Assembly (NCBI GenBank): GCA_019693395.1
Contig: JAAMXP010000010.1
Location: 1-64,000 of the forward strand
Length of the DNA stretch: 64,000 nt
Source of the DNA: Ettlia oleoabundans
Taxonomy: Eukaryota > Chlorophyta > Chlorophyceae > Chlamydomonadales
Direction: 5' to 3'
Shown: positions 24,417-35,000 of the stretch, in pieces
Layout: each line of letters starts with the position of its first letter
Numbering within the stretch: the stretch's first letter is position 1
Notes under the pieces: generated by a model
The model's input: the letters and a program-made list of their open reading frames with translations, nothing else
What the model was told of the DNA's origin: nothing
Database searches by the model: none
Position numbers and translations under genes: made by a program

Positions 24417-27400
24417 TTAGTTGGGCATCTTGTACTTCTCCTCCAGCTGCTCCCACACCTTGCGCAGCTCGGCATCTGCAACAAGCCAAGCAGGGCGGGA
24501 GGCTGAGGCAGGACAGCAACAAGACAAAGACTGTACCAGCCAGCGCGGGACACCAAGGCGATGATAGGCAGCAGAGCATGGTGCGCAGCTGGCTTACAGG
24601 CAAGGCAGCAGCTCGCAGCCTGTCTTACTCTCGGCAAAGCTGGTGTCAATGATGGTTGAGTTGTCGGCAGTGGCGCAGCGCTCTGGCGTGCCCTTCACAA
24701 TCTTGGACTGCCAGCTGGGCACAGCGGTGGCACCAGTGCCGTCCAGCCCCTCCTCCTTCATCAGGGAGAGGTAGCGCTGCAGGCGTGCCCTCTGTGCGCG
24801 GCGCGAATCCTTGGAATCAAAGGCGTAGGGCGCCTCCTCCTCACGCAGCATGGTCTGGCCACCCTGGCTGCACACATCAGCAGGGCCCGCCACCAGGCGC
24901 ATCTGACGGGGCGTCATGGGCTGCACAGCACAGGGGCAGGGGCATAGACCTCATTTCAAGATGGTGGTAGCAAATTTCATCAACACTTGAAGCCAAGTGC
25001 TTGAACCTGGCCTGAAAGTCTTGTGCAGAATGTCCTTGCTATCGGTGCTTCAACTTACTTCATGCAAGAGCTCCACACCTACGACACCTTTTATCATTGG
25101 ACTACTCAAGAGCTCACCGGCATGGCTGACAGGTCCAGGTGGGTCTTCACGCCATCAACCACCACGTAGGCGGAGGTGGGGGCAACAAACTCCATGTTGG
25201 GCGAAGCATCCTCGAAATCATTAGACCAGTTGTGGATTTGCACGCCAGTCACGACTGCATGCAGAGGCGGACGGCAACCAGGAAAAGAGTTGAGCACAAC
25301 TGGTGGTGTGCGGAGCACAGGCAGTGGCATGCGGTGATGTGTGCGGTTATAGCACGCAGTGTTGTGGCTAGCGCCACCTACCCTCCCTACTGTCCACCCA
25401 CCCGCGTAATCGGCCTTGTCTGTGTTGACTGTCTTTGAGATGAGGAACTCAAGGTCGTCGGAGATGGTGCGCTCAGCAACCTTGGTCACATCAACTGCAG
25501 ACATGGGGACAGAAGCGGGCAAGGGCAGGCAAGCAGCAAAGTGAGCTGCATTCCAGTGGCCAGGCTGGTTTGTCCAAGTGACCTCCAACACAGTCTGGTT
25601 TGAGTGCGTTTATCAGTCGCGTGCATCAAGGATTAGGCATTTGCTGGGCACGTGCAGACAGTGAGCAAGAGTGAGGGAACGTACCGAGGCTGAGGCCCTT
25701 GACCGTCTCATCGGTGAAGCCCTCGTGGCGCAGGCGGCGGGCAATGCGCTGCTTCAGGATGCTCATCTCAGGGTCAAGCGCATCGTGCACTGCAAGCGCA
25801 TCGTGCACAGGTAAAGCAGTGAAACAACTTAGTGCAGCAGCAGAAGCTCGTAGCAAGAAATGCCGATCTCGGGCATGATGGCAGCAGCTTGGCAAGGCAG
25901 CGCCCAAAACCAGGCAGCATGTCAGGCTTCCAGTTGGCTCACCTCCGGGAATTTTGCAGTTGCAGGTCAGGCCCTCGCTCTTAATCTCGTTCGTGGCCTT
26001 GATCAAGGCACCGCAGGCACAAGACTGGCCGGGGCGACCGGGGCGGGACATGGGACCAACCTCGCCACTGGCATTGATGCTGCAGCAACATAGCAGCGTA
26101 AAAGCAGGATAAATGATCCCCAACAGCGCATGGTATGACCAAAATGTTCTTGACTTGCTTGAGGGTACTGTAAGGCCAGCCCGTCTGGACTTTTTGTTTT
26201 GGCGGCACCGATTCTTGAATCAGGGGGGGGGGGGGGGGNNNNNNAAAAATTTGTAGGGGCTGTTGCTGCTCTCCTGCCCTTCCCTTGCTTATACTGATCC
26301 CCTAGGGACTTGTTTACACTCAATGCTAACACCCAGAGCCGATAAAAATATACTTTCAGCCACATCAGCCTTTATGGCGGCCACCGCCCCTGCCCGTACC
26401 CCTGCCTCTGCCCCTATGCGAGAGCATGCCGTGACATGGAGGCAGATATGAGCTGCGTTCCTCCATTGCAACCTTCTTTGGAGGCTGCAGCAAGCAGCAA
26501 GAACTGGAGGAATGGCGGCAGCCTGGCCGCCACTTTTCCACCTCGCTGCCGCCCTGCCGACGTGGGCCTGGTGACAGTAGCACCGCTCTTCTTCTGCCAC
26601 CTGTCGTCCCTCTCTACCGTCCCCCCACACCCACACACAACAGGCTTACGTTTCACGACAATGGCGATGCGGCCAGGGGGGCTGTTGATCAGCATGGCTG
26701 GTTAATTCATGCTCTTTCTTGCTGACCGGCTGCGGGTCAGCCCATGACCACATCTACCACCCCCTCACAAAGGCCTTTACTATCCACTCTGACACTTCCC
26801 TGTACTCCCTGACATGTGGTGTTATCATCTGGGGCAACCCAAAGATGAAAACCAGGCTGAAAACGCTGTTTTAAGCGTTTTTGTGTTTTTTGTATCCCCT
26901 CCTCTTTTGACCAGAACGGGGGGGGGGGGGGGGGGGGNAAAACAAAAAGTCCAGACGGGCTGGCCTAAAGGCAAGACAGAAAAATCACTCTAGCATGGAC
27001 CATAAAACAACACTTCGCTGCCATGCTGTGCCAAGTACATGCCTGAAACAATCTGCTTATGCACCTGATGTGTGGGAAGGAGAAGAAGACGTAGCGCTCC
27101 TTGTTGCTGCTGCACAGGGGGGAGTGGCTGAAGCCGGCGCCCATGCCAGTCACGCCGCAGGTCAGCACACCACCCAGGCCGTTGGTGGAGAAGGCGGAGC
27201 CAAACACCTCCTCAATGCGGTGCTTCAGGGTCACAGTCACCTCGTCACGGCACAGGTTCACCATGGCTGCAAGTAGGGGGCCAAGAGGGAGATGCAGGGG
27301 CAAGAGGGGTGACACAACGGCTAACAACGCGTACGATGCCAGTTGGCCGCTGATATCACTCCTGGCTTGAAGCTCCCAGCGAAAATCTTGCTGACAGATC

Positions 27401-28499
27401 GCGGAGGGATGGTCCTCTTAGTTGAGTATTCATGCCTGCCCGGTGATTGGCGCTCACCGATTGAGTTGTCTCCTGTGAAGCCAAAGGCATAGAGCGCCAT
27501 CTCCACACGCTGCATGAAATCGTCAGCACCCAGAGCACCCTCAAACTGCTTCTGCACCGCGTTGGCACGCCCTGCACAGCAGAAAGGCAGGCTCTTCGTC
27601 AGTCTTAATCTAACACTTTCCATGTTTCTGCCCGCAAGCTTAACTTGGCTTGCGGGCAGAAACGCGGCAAGGCCCAGACACGTGCGCTGAACCGGCATGA
27701 CAAGCCCCACCGACCAACTCTCGCTGGCATCTCCCATCCACCTCAGCACCCACCGGTCAGGTACTCCACCTCTGCCGACTCAGGAGCGGCCTCCAGGGCA
27801 TCAGCCTTGGCAGCTGCCCGTGCCACTGCCTCTGGGCCGCCAATGATGATGGTACCGTCCGATTCCACAATGATCATCTTGCCGCCGGCCTCAATTACGG
27901 TCTCCTCATTGGCAGCGGCAGCTGTAAACGGGCATGCAAAGAGGGGGTGGAGCTGGGACTGGAAACAACCATGAGACCAGCTGGCATGCCGCAATGCACG
28001 ACACCCAGACGTGAAGATACCGCGCCTGCAGCAGCCCTGAGGCAGCATACAGCTTAGGCATCAGGCCTGCTCTGCGAGCGAAAGCACTGCGGCTTGCATG
28101 TGCACCAGCTGCACCCATGCCCTGAAAGTATTGCATGCACCACGGGTTGCCAAGTCACCCACGGACCCGAGCGGGACTACCCAGGTCTACCAGCGCTAGT
28201 GGAAGCACACGCATTCAAGGACAGAAATCCCCGCTGGTTTGGGCGTGATGCACTCAACCCATCCTGGGCATGCCTGCAAGGCACAATTCTGAAACCCAAG
28301 CCTCACCGTCAGCAGCTGCCGCGTTGGTGAATATGACCCGCTGGCGGCGAGCCTCAGCCTTGTGCGGAGTGCGGCGGGAGGTCGATCTGCCGGCATGAAG
28401 GTTGCTGCGGGAGGCGCGAGGCGCGGAAGCCTTGTGGGCGCCGCCGCTGCAGCAACTGCAGGTGGTGCGCAAAGAAGCAGCACGGAGGGCGAGGGGCAT
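24417..28499 (-). CDS. LCIB-family protein 1 (low-CO2-inducible B, theta-type carbonic anhydrase family)
   Basis: CCM protein; Chlamydomonas LCIB/LCIC sit in the chloroplast stroma around the pyrenoid and help recapture CO2. Ten exons (28307-28499, 27754-27921, 27458-27571, 27065-27266, 25943-26079, 25685-25789, 25402-25494, 25118-25254, 24629-24920, 24417-24475) give 499 residues. Residues 1-60 are a Ser/Arg/Ala transit peptide (MPLALRAASLRTT). A segment around IEAGGKMIIVESDGTIIIGG precedes the LCIB core: QKQFEGALGADDFMQRVEMAL, NLCRDEVTVTLKHRIEEVFG, GLGGVLTCGVTGMGAGFSHSP, FFSFPHIS, GRPGQSCACGALIKA, VAERTISDDLEFLI, VVTGVQIHNW, LTPRQ-type MTPRQMRLV. Cys164, Asp166/Arg165, His224 and Cys246/248 are candidate zinc ligands and catalytic dyad of this beta-CA-like fold, an assignment to be verified. 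Intron 4 carries a transposon. Head to head with BST-1. Confidence 0.95.
25774..25807 (-). repeat. Short tandem duplication across the intron 5 / exon 6 junction of LCIB-1
   Basis: The exon 6 start TGCACGATGCGCTTG is present twice in direct succession, separated by CAG. Only the second copy follows an AG and fits the reading phase; LCIB-3 has a single copy at this junction. Confidence 0.75.
26239..26244. other. Assembly gap (N) after a poly-G run
   Basis: Six N bases follow a run of about 16 G inside the transposon; the sequence is unresolved at a homopolymer. Confidence 0.95.
26938..26938. other. Single N after a poly-G run
   Basis: One N follows a run of about 20 G immediately before the right terminal inverted repeat of the transposon. 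Confidence 0.95.
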
Positions 28500-28796
28500 T
28501 TTGGCTGGAGTCGTGGCTAAAAGTCGATACTTGTAATGGAGTGACGAGCAGTTTAATGAAGACAAACCAGCGCGAAACCAACTCTACCATTGCAGCTGCT
28601 TCGCGTGCTGTGCTTCTCCCGGACGTCAACACCCCGCTGCCTGCATGCAGTTGCAAGGTTCCTGATCACATCCTTCATCGTAAGACATTCAAATATTGCT
28701 TTTGCCGTTACGACACCCCGCCAGTGCCAGCGTCCCTGAGTCTACCAACGCAGCCATCTACTCCCACGCCTTTAAACCTCGCGCATCCACCCGGGA
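28500..28796. promoter_or_regulatory. Bidirectional promoter of LCIB-1 and BST-1
   Basis: 297 bases between divergent start codons of LCIB-1 (minus) and BST-1 (plus). Both are plastid CCM-family genes, so shared low-CO2 control is plausible. I looked for the GANTTNC enhancer core known from the Chlamydomonas CAH1 gene and did not find it in either orientation. Confidence 0.55.
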
Positions 28797-31491
28797 ATGG
28801 CCTCCAGCACATTGATCAGGCCAATGGTGGCGGCCTCGAACACCAGCGCGGCCCTGGCACGCCCCACCGCCACCCACCGGGGGTTGGCGGCACAGCTCCT
28901 GCGCCAGCGCCGCCAGCCCAGCCTTGCGGCTTTGCGCCAACACACTGCCACCTGCCGGTGCAACCGGTGCCGGGGCGCTGTGGTGCGCACCTTTGCCGTG
29001 GCCACCACCGACAAGTCTGAGCCAGAACACCCATACTTCAGCGACGACTGGAAGGAGTACAACCGCCGCTTTCAGCGCCCGGTGGGTGCTCATACAGGCA
29101 TTCTGCACCGCCAACCATCGTGCTGCTCCCTTTTGGGATACAACAAGACGCATTAAAAATTGCTTCTTGTTTGCTTGCTGATTGTTGATGGTGTGTTCCA
29201 TGCACCTGCCATCAGTGGCACCAATGCTGCTCCCAAGCATCCCTTCAAAGTCCTCCAACAGGACCAATGTTCACCACACATACATGCAGGTGTTTGACTT
29301 TGAGCGCTGGAAGAAGCACCGCAGCTCCAGCCGCTACCTGCGCCATGTACTGGGCATCTCCGACTCTAAAATTGTGAGGCGCTGCCGGTGACTGCAACCT
29401 GGGGCACAATATTGTGGGGACGTGTGTTCTGGCAGAAGGTTGTGACAAGGGGGCATTGTGCTGGGTCGCTCACACCGGAAAGAATCACCAAAGAGTGCCT
29501 CCTCTCTCTATCTGCAGATGCAAGGCCTGGCCAAGCCCCTCGCGTATGTGATGACACTGGCCACTGGTGTGGCCCTCTACCACACTCTGGCAGAGGTGAG
29601 TGGGTATGGCTCAGCCGGGGCGTTGCTGGCAATCCCTACCTGCGTCCGACATTCCGCCGTCATACTTCCTTGTGTTGTGTGCGTGCGACTGGTCGCTCCA
29701 ACCCACTAATGACCTTGAGATTCCACCCTCCCTGCCTGCAGGCTGGCTACCTGACCGATGTGCCCGACCTCAAGGCCACCAACGCGCCCTTTGGCCTCAC
29801 ATCCTTTGCCCTCTCCCTGCTGCTGGTGTTCCGGTGAGCCCAGGCATGAAGGTGCACTGCCTTCTTAGGGCTGTTCTCTGCTTCAACAGCCGGATACATT
29901 TAAGTTTCTGGGCCATTTCACCTGGCAATGATGCTCGACTCATGCCCACTTTCATATCTCTGTGCAGCACCAACACGAGCTACCAGCGGTGGGACGAGGC
30001 GCGCAAGATGTGGGGGTCCATGGTGAACCGCAGCCGCGACTTCACGCGTCAGGCCCTGGGCTACGTGCCTCACTCCCAGCCAGAGCTGCGCTCAATGCTG
30101 GTCCGCTGGAGCATCGCTTACCCGTGCGTCCAGTGCTGCGCTGCCATCCAGCTTTCAACTCGCCGTGCCTGCCTGCCTGCCTGCCTTGCTGCCTGCCCGC
30201 TCTGCCCATTCCTGCCTGCCTGCAGATTGTGCCTGCGTTCTTTCTGGCGTGCTCAGCTTTTAGTCAGTGCAACGCCCCTGCGCTTCACTGTTCCTGTGTT
30301 GCCATGCAGGCGTGCTCTGATGTGCCACCTGCGCCCGGGTGAGAACATTGAGGAGGAGGTGAAGGACATCTTGCTGCCCGAGGAGGTCAAGGCCCTGGTG
30401 GCATCCACTCACAGGCCAAACTACTGCATGCAGGTGCATATATACCTGGCTGTGCAACTGCGTTTCTGGTTAGTGCCTGCACACTGCTTGGTAGTGATTG
30501 CAGGACAGGTACTTTTTGTTGTGTAAAGTTTGTGCAGCCCAAAACACTTATCGAGCACTAACAAGCCGGCACCAGCAACAACATCTTCTTGTTATCCTGC
30601 TGCCCTGCAGGTGCTGACCGCGTGCATCAAGCAGGCCCAGCTGCCGGCAGCCGTTACCAGCAACAGGGACAGCTTTGGCGCTGTGCCGGCGGGTGCTGCA
30701 TACCGCATGGATGAGAATCTAACCGTGTACTCAGATGTGACGGGTGGCTGCGAGCGCATCCTGCGCACCCCCGTGCCGCTGTCCTACACCCGGTGAGAGT
30801 GGGTGGCAGGACACGGCAGTGTGCTGGCTCCACAGTCCTGGGACTCTCAGCATGTGCTTGTTGCTGTGTGATGCAATGCGGGTGCCAATCTTGTTCCCAG
30901 CAACCACTTAATGCCTTGCTTACCACTCTCACTTTCCCTGCCTCTGTTTATGCAGCCACACTTCCCGCTTCATGATGATCTGGCTCACGCTGCTGCCCTT
31001 CACGCTGTGGGACAACTGCGGCTGGGCCATGCTGCCCATCACATTCATCGTCTCCTTCCTGCTGCTGGGTGGGTGGCATGGCTGGTCGTTCCCATTGCTA
31101 GCCTCAGCCAATACTAGCCTTAGTGTTGTGAGATGGTGGCAGTTGCGTGGCTGGATGCCTTTAGTAGTTCCCTGCCCTCGCTGGGCTTCCACTCACCTGC
31201 CTTTGCCCGTTGCCTAATCTGTTGGTGTTCCATGTTGCCGCAGGCATTGAGGAGATTGGTGTGAGCATTGAGGAGCCCTTCACCATCCTGCCCCTGGAGG
31301 CCATTGCCCGCACCATTGAGGCCAACCTGCGTGAGCTGGAGGCCACCCACGGACCTGCAACACTGGGCAAGGCACCAGAGGGTGCACGGGATGCTTATGA
31401 ATTGCTGTATGAGGTTATCCCAAGCACTGCCCCTAACAGCAGCATCAGTGCCAGCTCCAACGGCGCCCCCAGTGTCAGCATCAAGGCATGA
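28797..31491 (+). CDS. Bestrophin-like protein 1 (thylakoid BST type, putative bicarbonate channel)
   Basis: Anion channel of the bestrophin/UPF0187 family. In Chlamydomonas, BST1-3 lie in thylakoid membranes near the pyrenoid, are proposed to admit bicarbonate to the lumen, and associate with LCIB/LCIC. Nine exons (28797-29081, 29290-29373, 29518-29595, 29742-29833, 29968-30123, 30310-30433, 30611-30792, 30956-31068, 31244-31491) give 453 residues. Residues 1-70 are a Ser/Ala/Arg transit peptide. Then YFSDDWKEYNRRFQRP and VFDFERWKKHRSSSRYLRHV; a membrane segment KPLAYVMTLATGVALYHTLA; ATNAPFGLTSFALSLLLVFRTNTSYQRWDEARKMWG, the family hallmark; a late segment RFMMIWLTLLPFTLWDNCGWAMLP; and GIEEIGVSIEEPFTILPLEAI, the acidic motif after the last membrane helix. 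The tail is Ser/Asn-rich. Exons 2-8 match BST-2 and BST-3 in length exactly. Confidence 0.95.
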
Positions 31492-31743
31492 CTGCCAGTC
31501 CGCATAGGTGCTGGCTAGGCAACCTGTGGGGGTCGGCCATTTGCAATTTCCCATCCTTTACAATACATCCCTTGACATCCTGTTCCATGTCTTCCGGCTG
31601 CCAGGGCAACGCATGGTGCAGCGCTAGGCTGCAGAGATGATACGTCTGTCGCCCGCCGCAGCTGTTCTTTACATAACCAGGTAAATTTGTTCCAGCTTTC
31701 GATGGACGTCTCTCTGGTCCCATCTGGACGCCATCGTTTCAAC

Positions 31744-31748
31744 TGTAA
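31744..31748 (+). terminator. Poly(A) signal TGTAA of BST-1
   Basis: TGTAA 253 bases after the BST-1 stop codon, in the convergent spacer with the subtilase gene (31492-32034), which holds no other gene. Confidence 0.5.
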
Positions 31749-32034
31749 ATTTGATGCAAGACTATTCTCACGCTTTTTTGACTAGGTTTCATCCGTCTTC
31801 GCCGGACACATTCTGCAGTTGCTTCCTTTTCTTTGCTACTGTCTCGTTCTGGCACAGTTGGGTTGTAACAAAGGCTTGGGCGTTCCCAAGCACATCAACA
31901 TGTACAGACAGCAAGGCAGTTTGTTCAAAATCGTGGTTTTCAAGTGCAAAACAGACATTTGCAGCGCATAGGTGGGAACTTGCAGGTGAACAGCTTGTAC
32001 CGCTGGCAGTTGTTGCCATTCCTGGCATTTACAG

Positions 32035-35000
32035 CTACTGGTTATGTCCACTGCTGCTTCTGGCCAGCCGGTGTTCACCACCCGTGGGCATCGGTGCTGC
32101 TTCTGTCACAGCATCAGGCGTGGCCCTGGACGACTCCCTTGGCCGCCGTGTGGGCGAGCGCTGTCGCAAGGACCGCCGCACCCCAGAGGGAGAGCCTGTG
32201 TCCTGGCCTGCAATACCAGCAGGGGAAGGTTTTAGGGGTGCAACTTAACATCCACAGAGACGACGGGACGACATGCAAAGCAGCAAAGCCATGAGGCAAG
32301 CGGATGAGGAGATGGTGGGCTGGCAGCAACGAGGTGCCTGGGCCGGTTACCGCATGTTGTGAGCTTTTGTTGTAAGGTTGGGAACAGTTGTTGACTTGCA
32401 CTGGCTCAGGAAGTGCCCATAACAACAGATGGCTGACGGTGAATGGTTTTTTTATTCCTGCATGCTCACCTGCAAACCTGGGTGATGGCATGTGCATGAC
32501 GTGGTAGTCTGAGGCATACTGCTGAAGTTGCCCACCAGCACTTGCATATGCTGCTGAGCCAGCGCCAGCTCCAGACTGTTGCCGCTGCTGATGGTGCGCA
32601 GCTGCTGACCCGGCCGCTGCAGCCAGGTGCCTCCAGGCAGGGCTGGCGGCAGCGGGGGGTGCTGCCGCGGCAGCCCTGCCACGCCCCGTGACGATTGGCT
32701 TCAGGTGACTGGGGGGGCCCACGAAATCCACCTGGCCGCTCTCCTCTGGGCTCCACTTGCCTGCTGGCCGGCCATGCTGCTGCTGCTGGAACTGCTGCTG
32801 TACCACCCGGTGTCTGCGGCGGTACAACAGGAAGCCGGCCACAGCAGCTGCCAATGCTAGCGCAGCACCTGCTGCGCAGGCAGCAATGATCACCGCGGTG
32901 TTGCTGCTGCTGGTGCTGTTCGTGGCGAGAGCAGTGGCAGTGTCGGTGCTGCCGCTGGTAGCAGGAGCACCAGCTGCGGTGGATGGGATGGTGGAAGCGG
33001 CAGGTGCTGCAGCAGGGTTCAGGTTGCGAACCCCGCCGCTGCCGGCAGCGTTGCCCGGCTGTGGGGTGCAATCTGTGCAGGACCGCATGGTGGGTGGCTT
33101 GGTGCCACTCTGACACTGTGCATCCGGCACGATGCTGCCGCTAGCATTGGAGCAGGCCACGGTGCGTGTCTGCAGCACAAGGCGGAGGGCATGGTGGTGA
33201 AGCCACTAACGGCCTGTGGGCATTGTCGGCACTCACATACGGTGGGCAAAATTTAGGGGGGCTTTCCACAATGAAGCAGGGCTGTGAAGAAACAGCGCCA
33301 AGCCGTCGCAGGAGCCACTTGCAAGAAACGACATGCACCGGGAACACAATAGGAGTAACGCTCGCCCCCCAGCATGACTCACTTGTGTGCATTCAGCTGT
33401 GCACCGGCTCCAGGGGCCCAGCCGCCAGGAGTGGCCGCTGTTTGAATTTGTGTGTGCAGCCGTGCTGTGGGCAACTTCACCTGCAGACATAGCAGCAACG
33501 GAGGTTTCTTGGCCATGCATGTCATTAGGACCTTGGTTTTTAGTTTCAGAACGGGAGACACAACAGTGGCAGAGAGGTGCATGCCGTCGTGACTCACTAG
33601 GCGAAGGGGCAATGGCAGCTGGCCCAACAGCAGCCACTGTAGCCGATGCACTCTGGAGGGTTGGGGGTGGCAGCTCGCCTCTAACCTCTGAACCATCAGC
33701 CGTGGCAATGCTGCAGCACAACCCAAGTATTATCCAATGTGTTGCACAGGAGCAGAACAAAACAAGCAGGTTTTCTGGCACAACTGTTTCGCGTGCAACA
33801 CATTGGGATGGCTGCCAGTTTTGCACACCAACGGGAGCACTGGGGTTGCACGCACCTGAGGCTGTACTGCCCAGAGGCCCCCGCCACGCCATCCACAACA
33901 AACGCATAGCCCACACCGGCTTTGAGGGAAGCCTGCACTCAAACGAGAAAGATGCATGGGAGACCCACATTCAAGGCTGTCAGGCTAAGGTGCAGCAAGG
34001 TACGGGGACTCCAGGAACAAACGTGAAGGTGCAGAGCAAGTATTAGCAACCGATGGTGGGCTTGTTTTCATTCACAGGCATGCAGCTGGGACCTCCCAGT
34101 GGCTCACCGTCAGCAAGGGCAGCACTCCGCAGGCATTGTTACTGCAGGCAATCGCCCGCAGCTCGCCGCCGCTATCCACGTCGCTCAGTAGGTACAGCCG
34201 TGAGTCAAAGGTAGTGGCCAGCGAGCTGCTGCCGCACAGCGAGGCAGTGACGGTGCAGTCGCTGACTGGTTTGAAGTAGTAAACCACATCCTGAAGCAAG
34301 GAGCAGAGTCATCGTGTGTTCGGAAACACAGATGCTGTTCATGCCGCATGATGAGAGGGAGAGATGAGAGGGGGCTTTGACCAGGAGCGCCCAAAAGTTT
34401 TCTCCAATGCACATGCGCAACATCCTATGCCAGGCTGGCCAGCAGGAAGGTGCAATGAGTTGAAAGTTTACGAATGTCTGAGATGGCAGTCCTGCCTTTA
34501 TGGTTCCCCACCCATTGCACGCCTAAACTTGTGCCTGCTTACCGGCGCACCCCCTGCATCAGCATCAGCGGCTCCGCACACCACATTGTAGTCATCGCGA
34601 TACTGGTCCGTATTGCCTGCGCTGCCTGTACTGCCCTGCTCGGTGAAGGGAAGCTCCAGCAGCACCTTGGGATAGTTCAAGGTGTCGCCCTTGCAGTCCG
34701 ACAGGGTCACAGCAACCTGAAGAAAGCAGGGGGCAAAATGAGGCATGGTACAGTGCAGTAGTGGAGCATTGAATAGCGATGGCAGCACCGCTTGACAGGA
34801 GGACGATAGCATCCCACGCAGTGCCCACCTGGTTGGCCCTGAACCGCGCATCGGTAGAGAAGGACTTGACGCGCACCGCCATCGGCTTGCTCGATGCGCT
34901 GTAGAAAGGAAACACTGCAGGCAGGCAGACAGCGACACGGGCTAGTGAGGGATTGTACTCACAAGCGTTATTTTTGTTACCAGTCATGATTGGCGTAATC

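Larger units (their letters stand above)
26174..26965. mobile_element. Non-autonomous DNA transposon (MITE-like, PIF/Harbinger type) in LCIB-1 intron 4
   Basis: Perfect 27-bp terminal inverted repeats at 26174-26200 and 26939-26965, beginning GGCCAGCCCGTCTGGAC, are flanked by a direct duplication TAA at 26171-26173 and 26966-26968. A 3-bp TAA/TTA target duplication is typical of the PIF/Harbinger superfamily. No transposase reading frame lies inside. The equivalent intron of LCIB-3 (60757-60942) aligns on both sides of the element and lacks it, giving an empty site. Inside are poly-G tracts with N gaps, so the true length may differ. The element is antisense-neutral in the intron and does not disrupt the splice sites. 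Confidence 0.8.

Noticed and set aside
26289..26705. Open frames inside the LCIB-1 intron transposon
   Set aside because: No transposase motif on either strand, and they overlap one another in several frames; the element appears non-autonomous.
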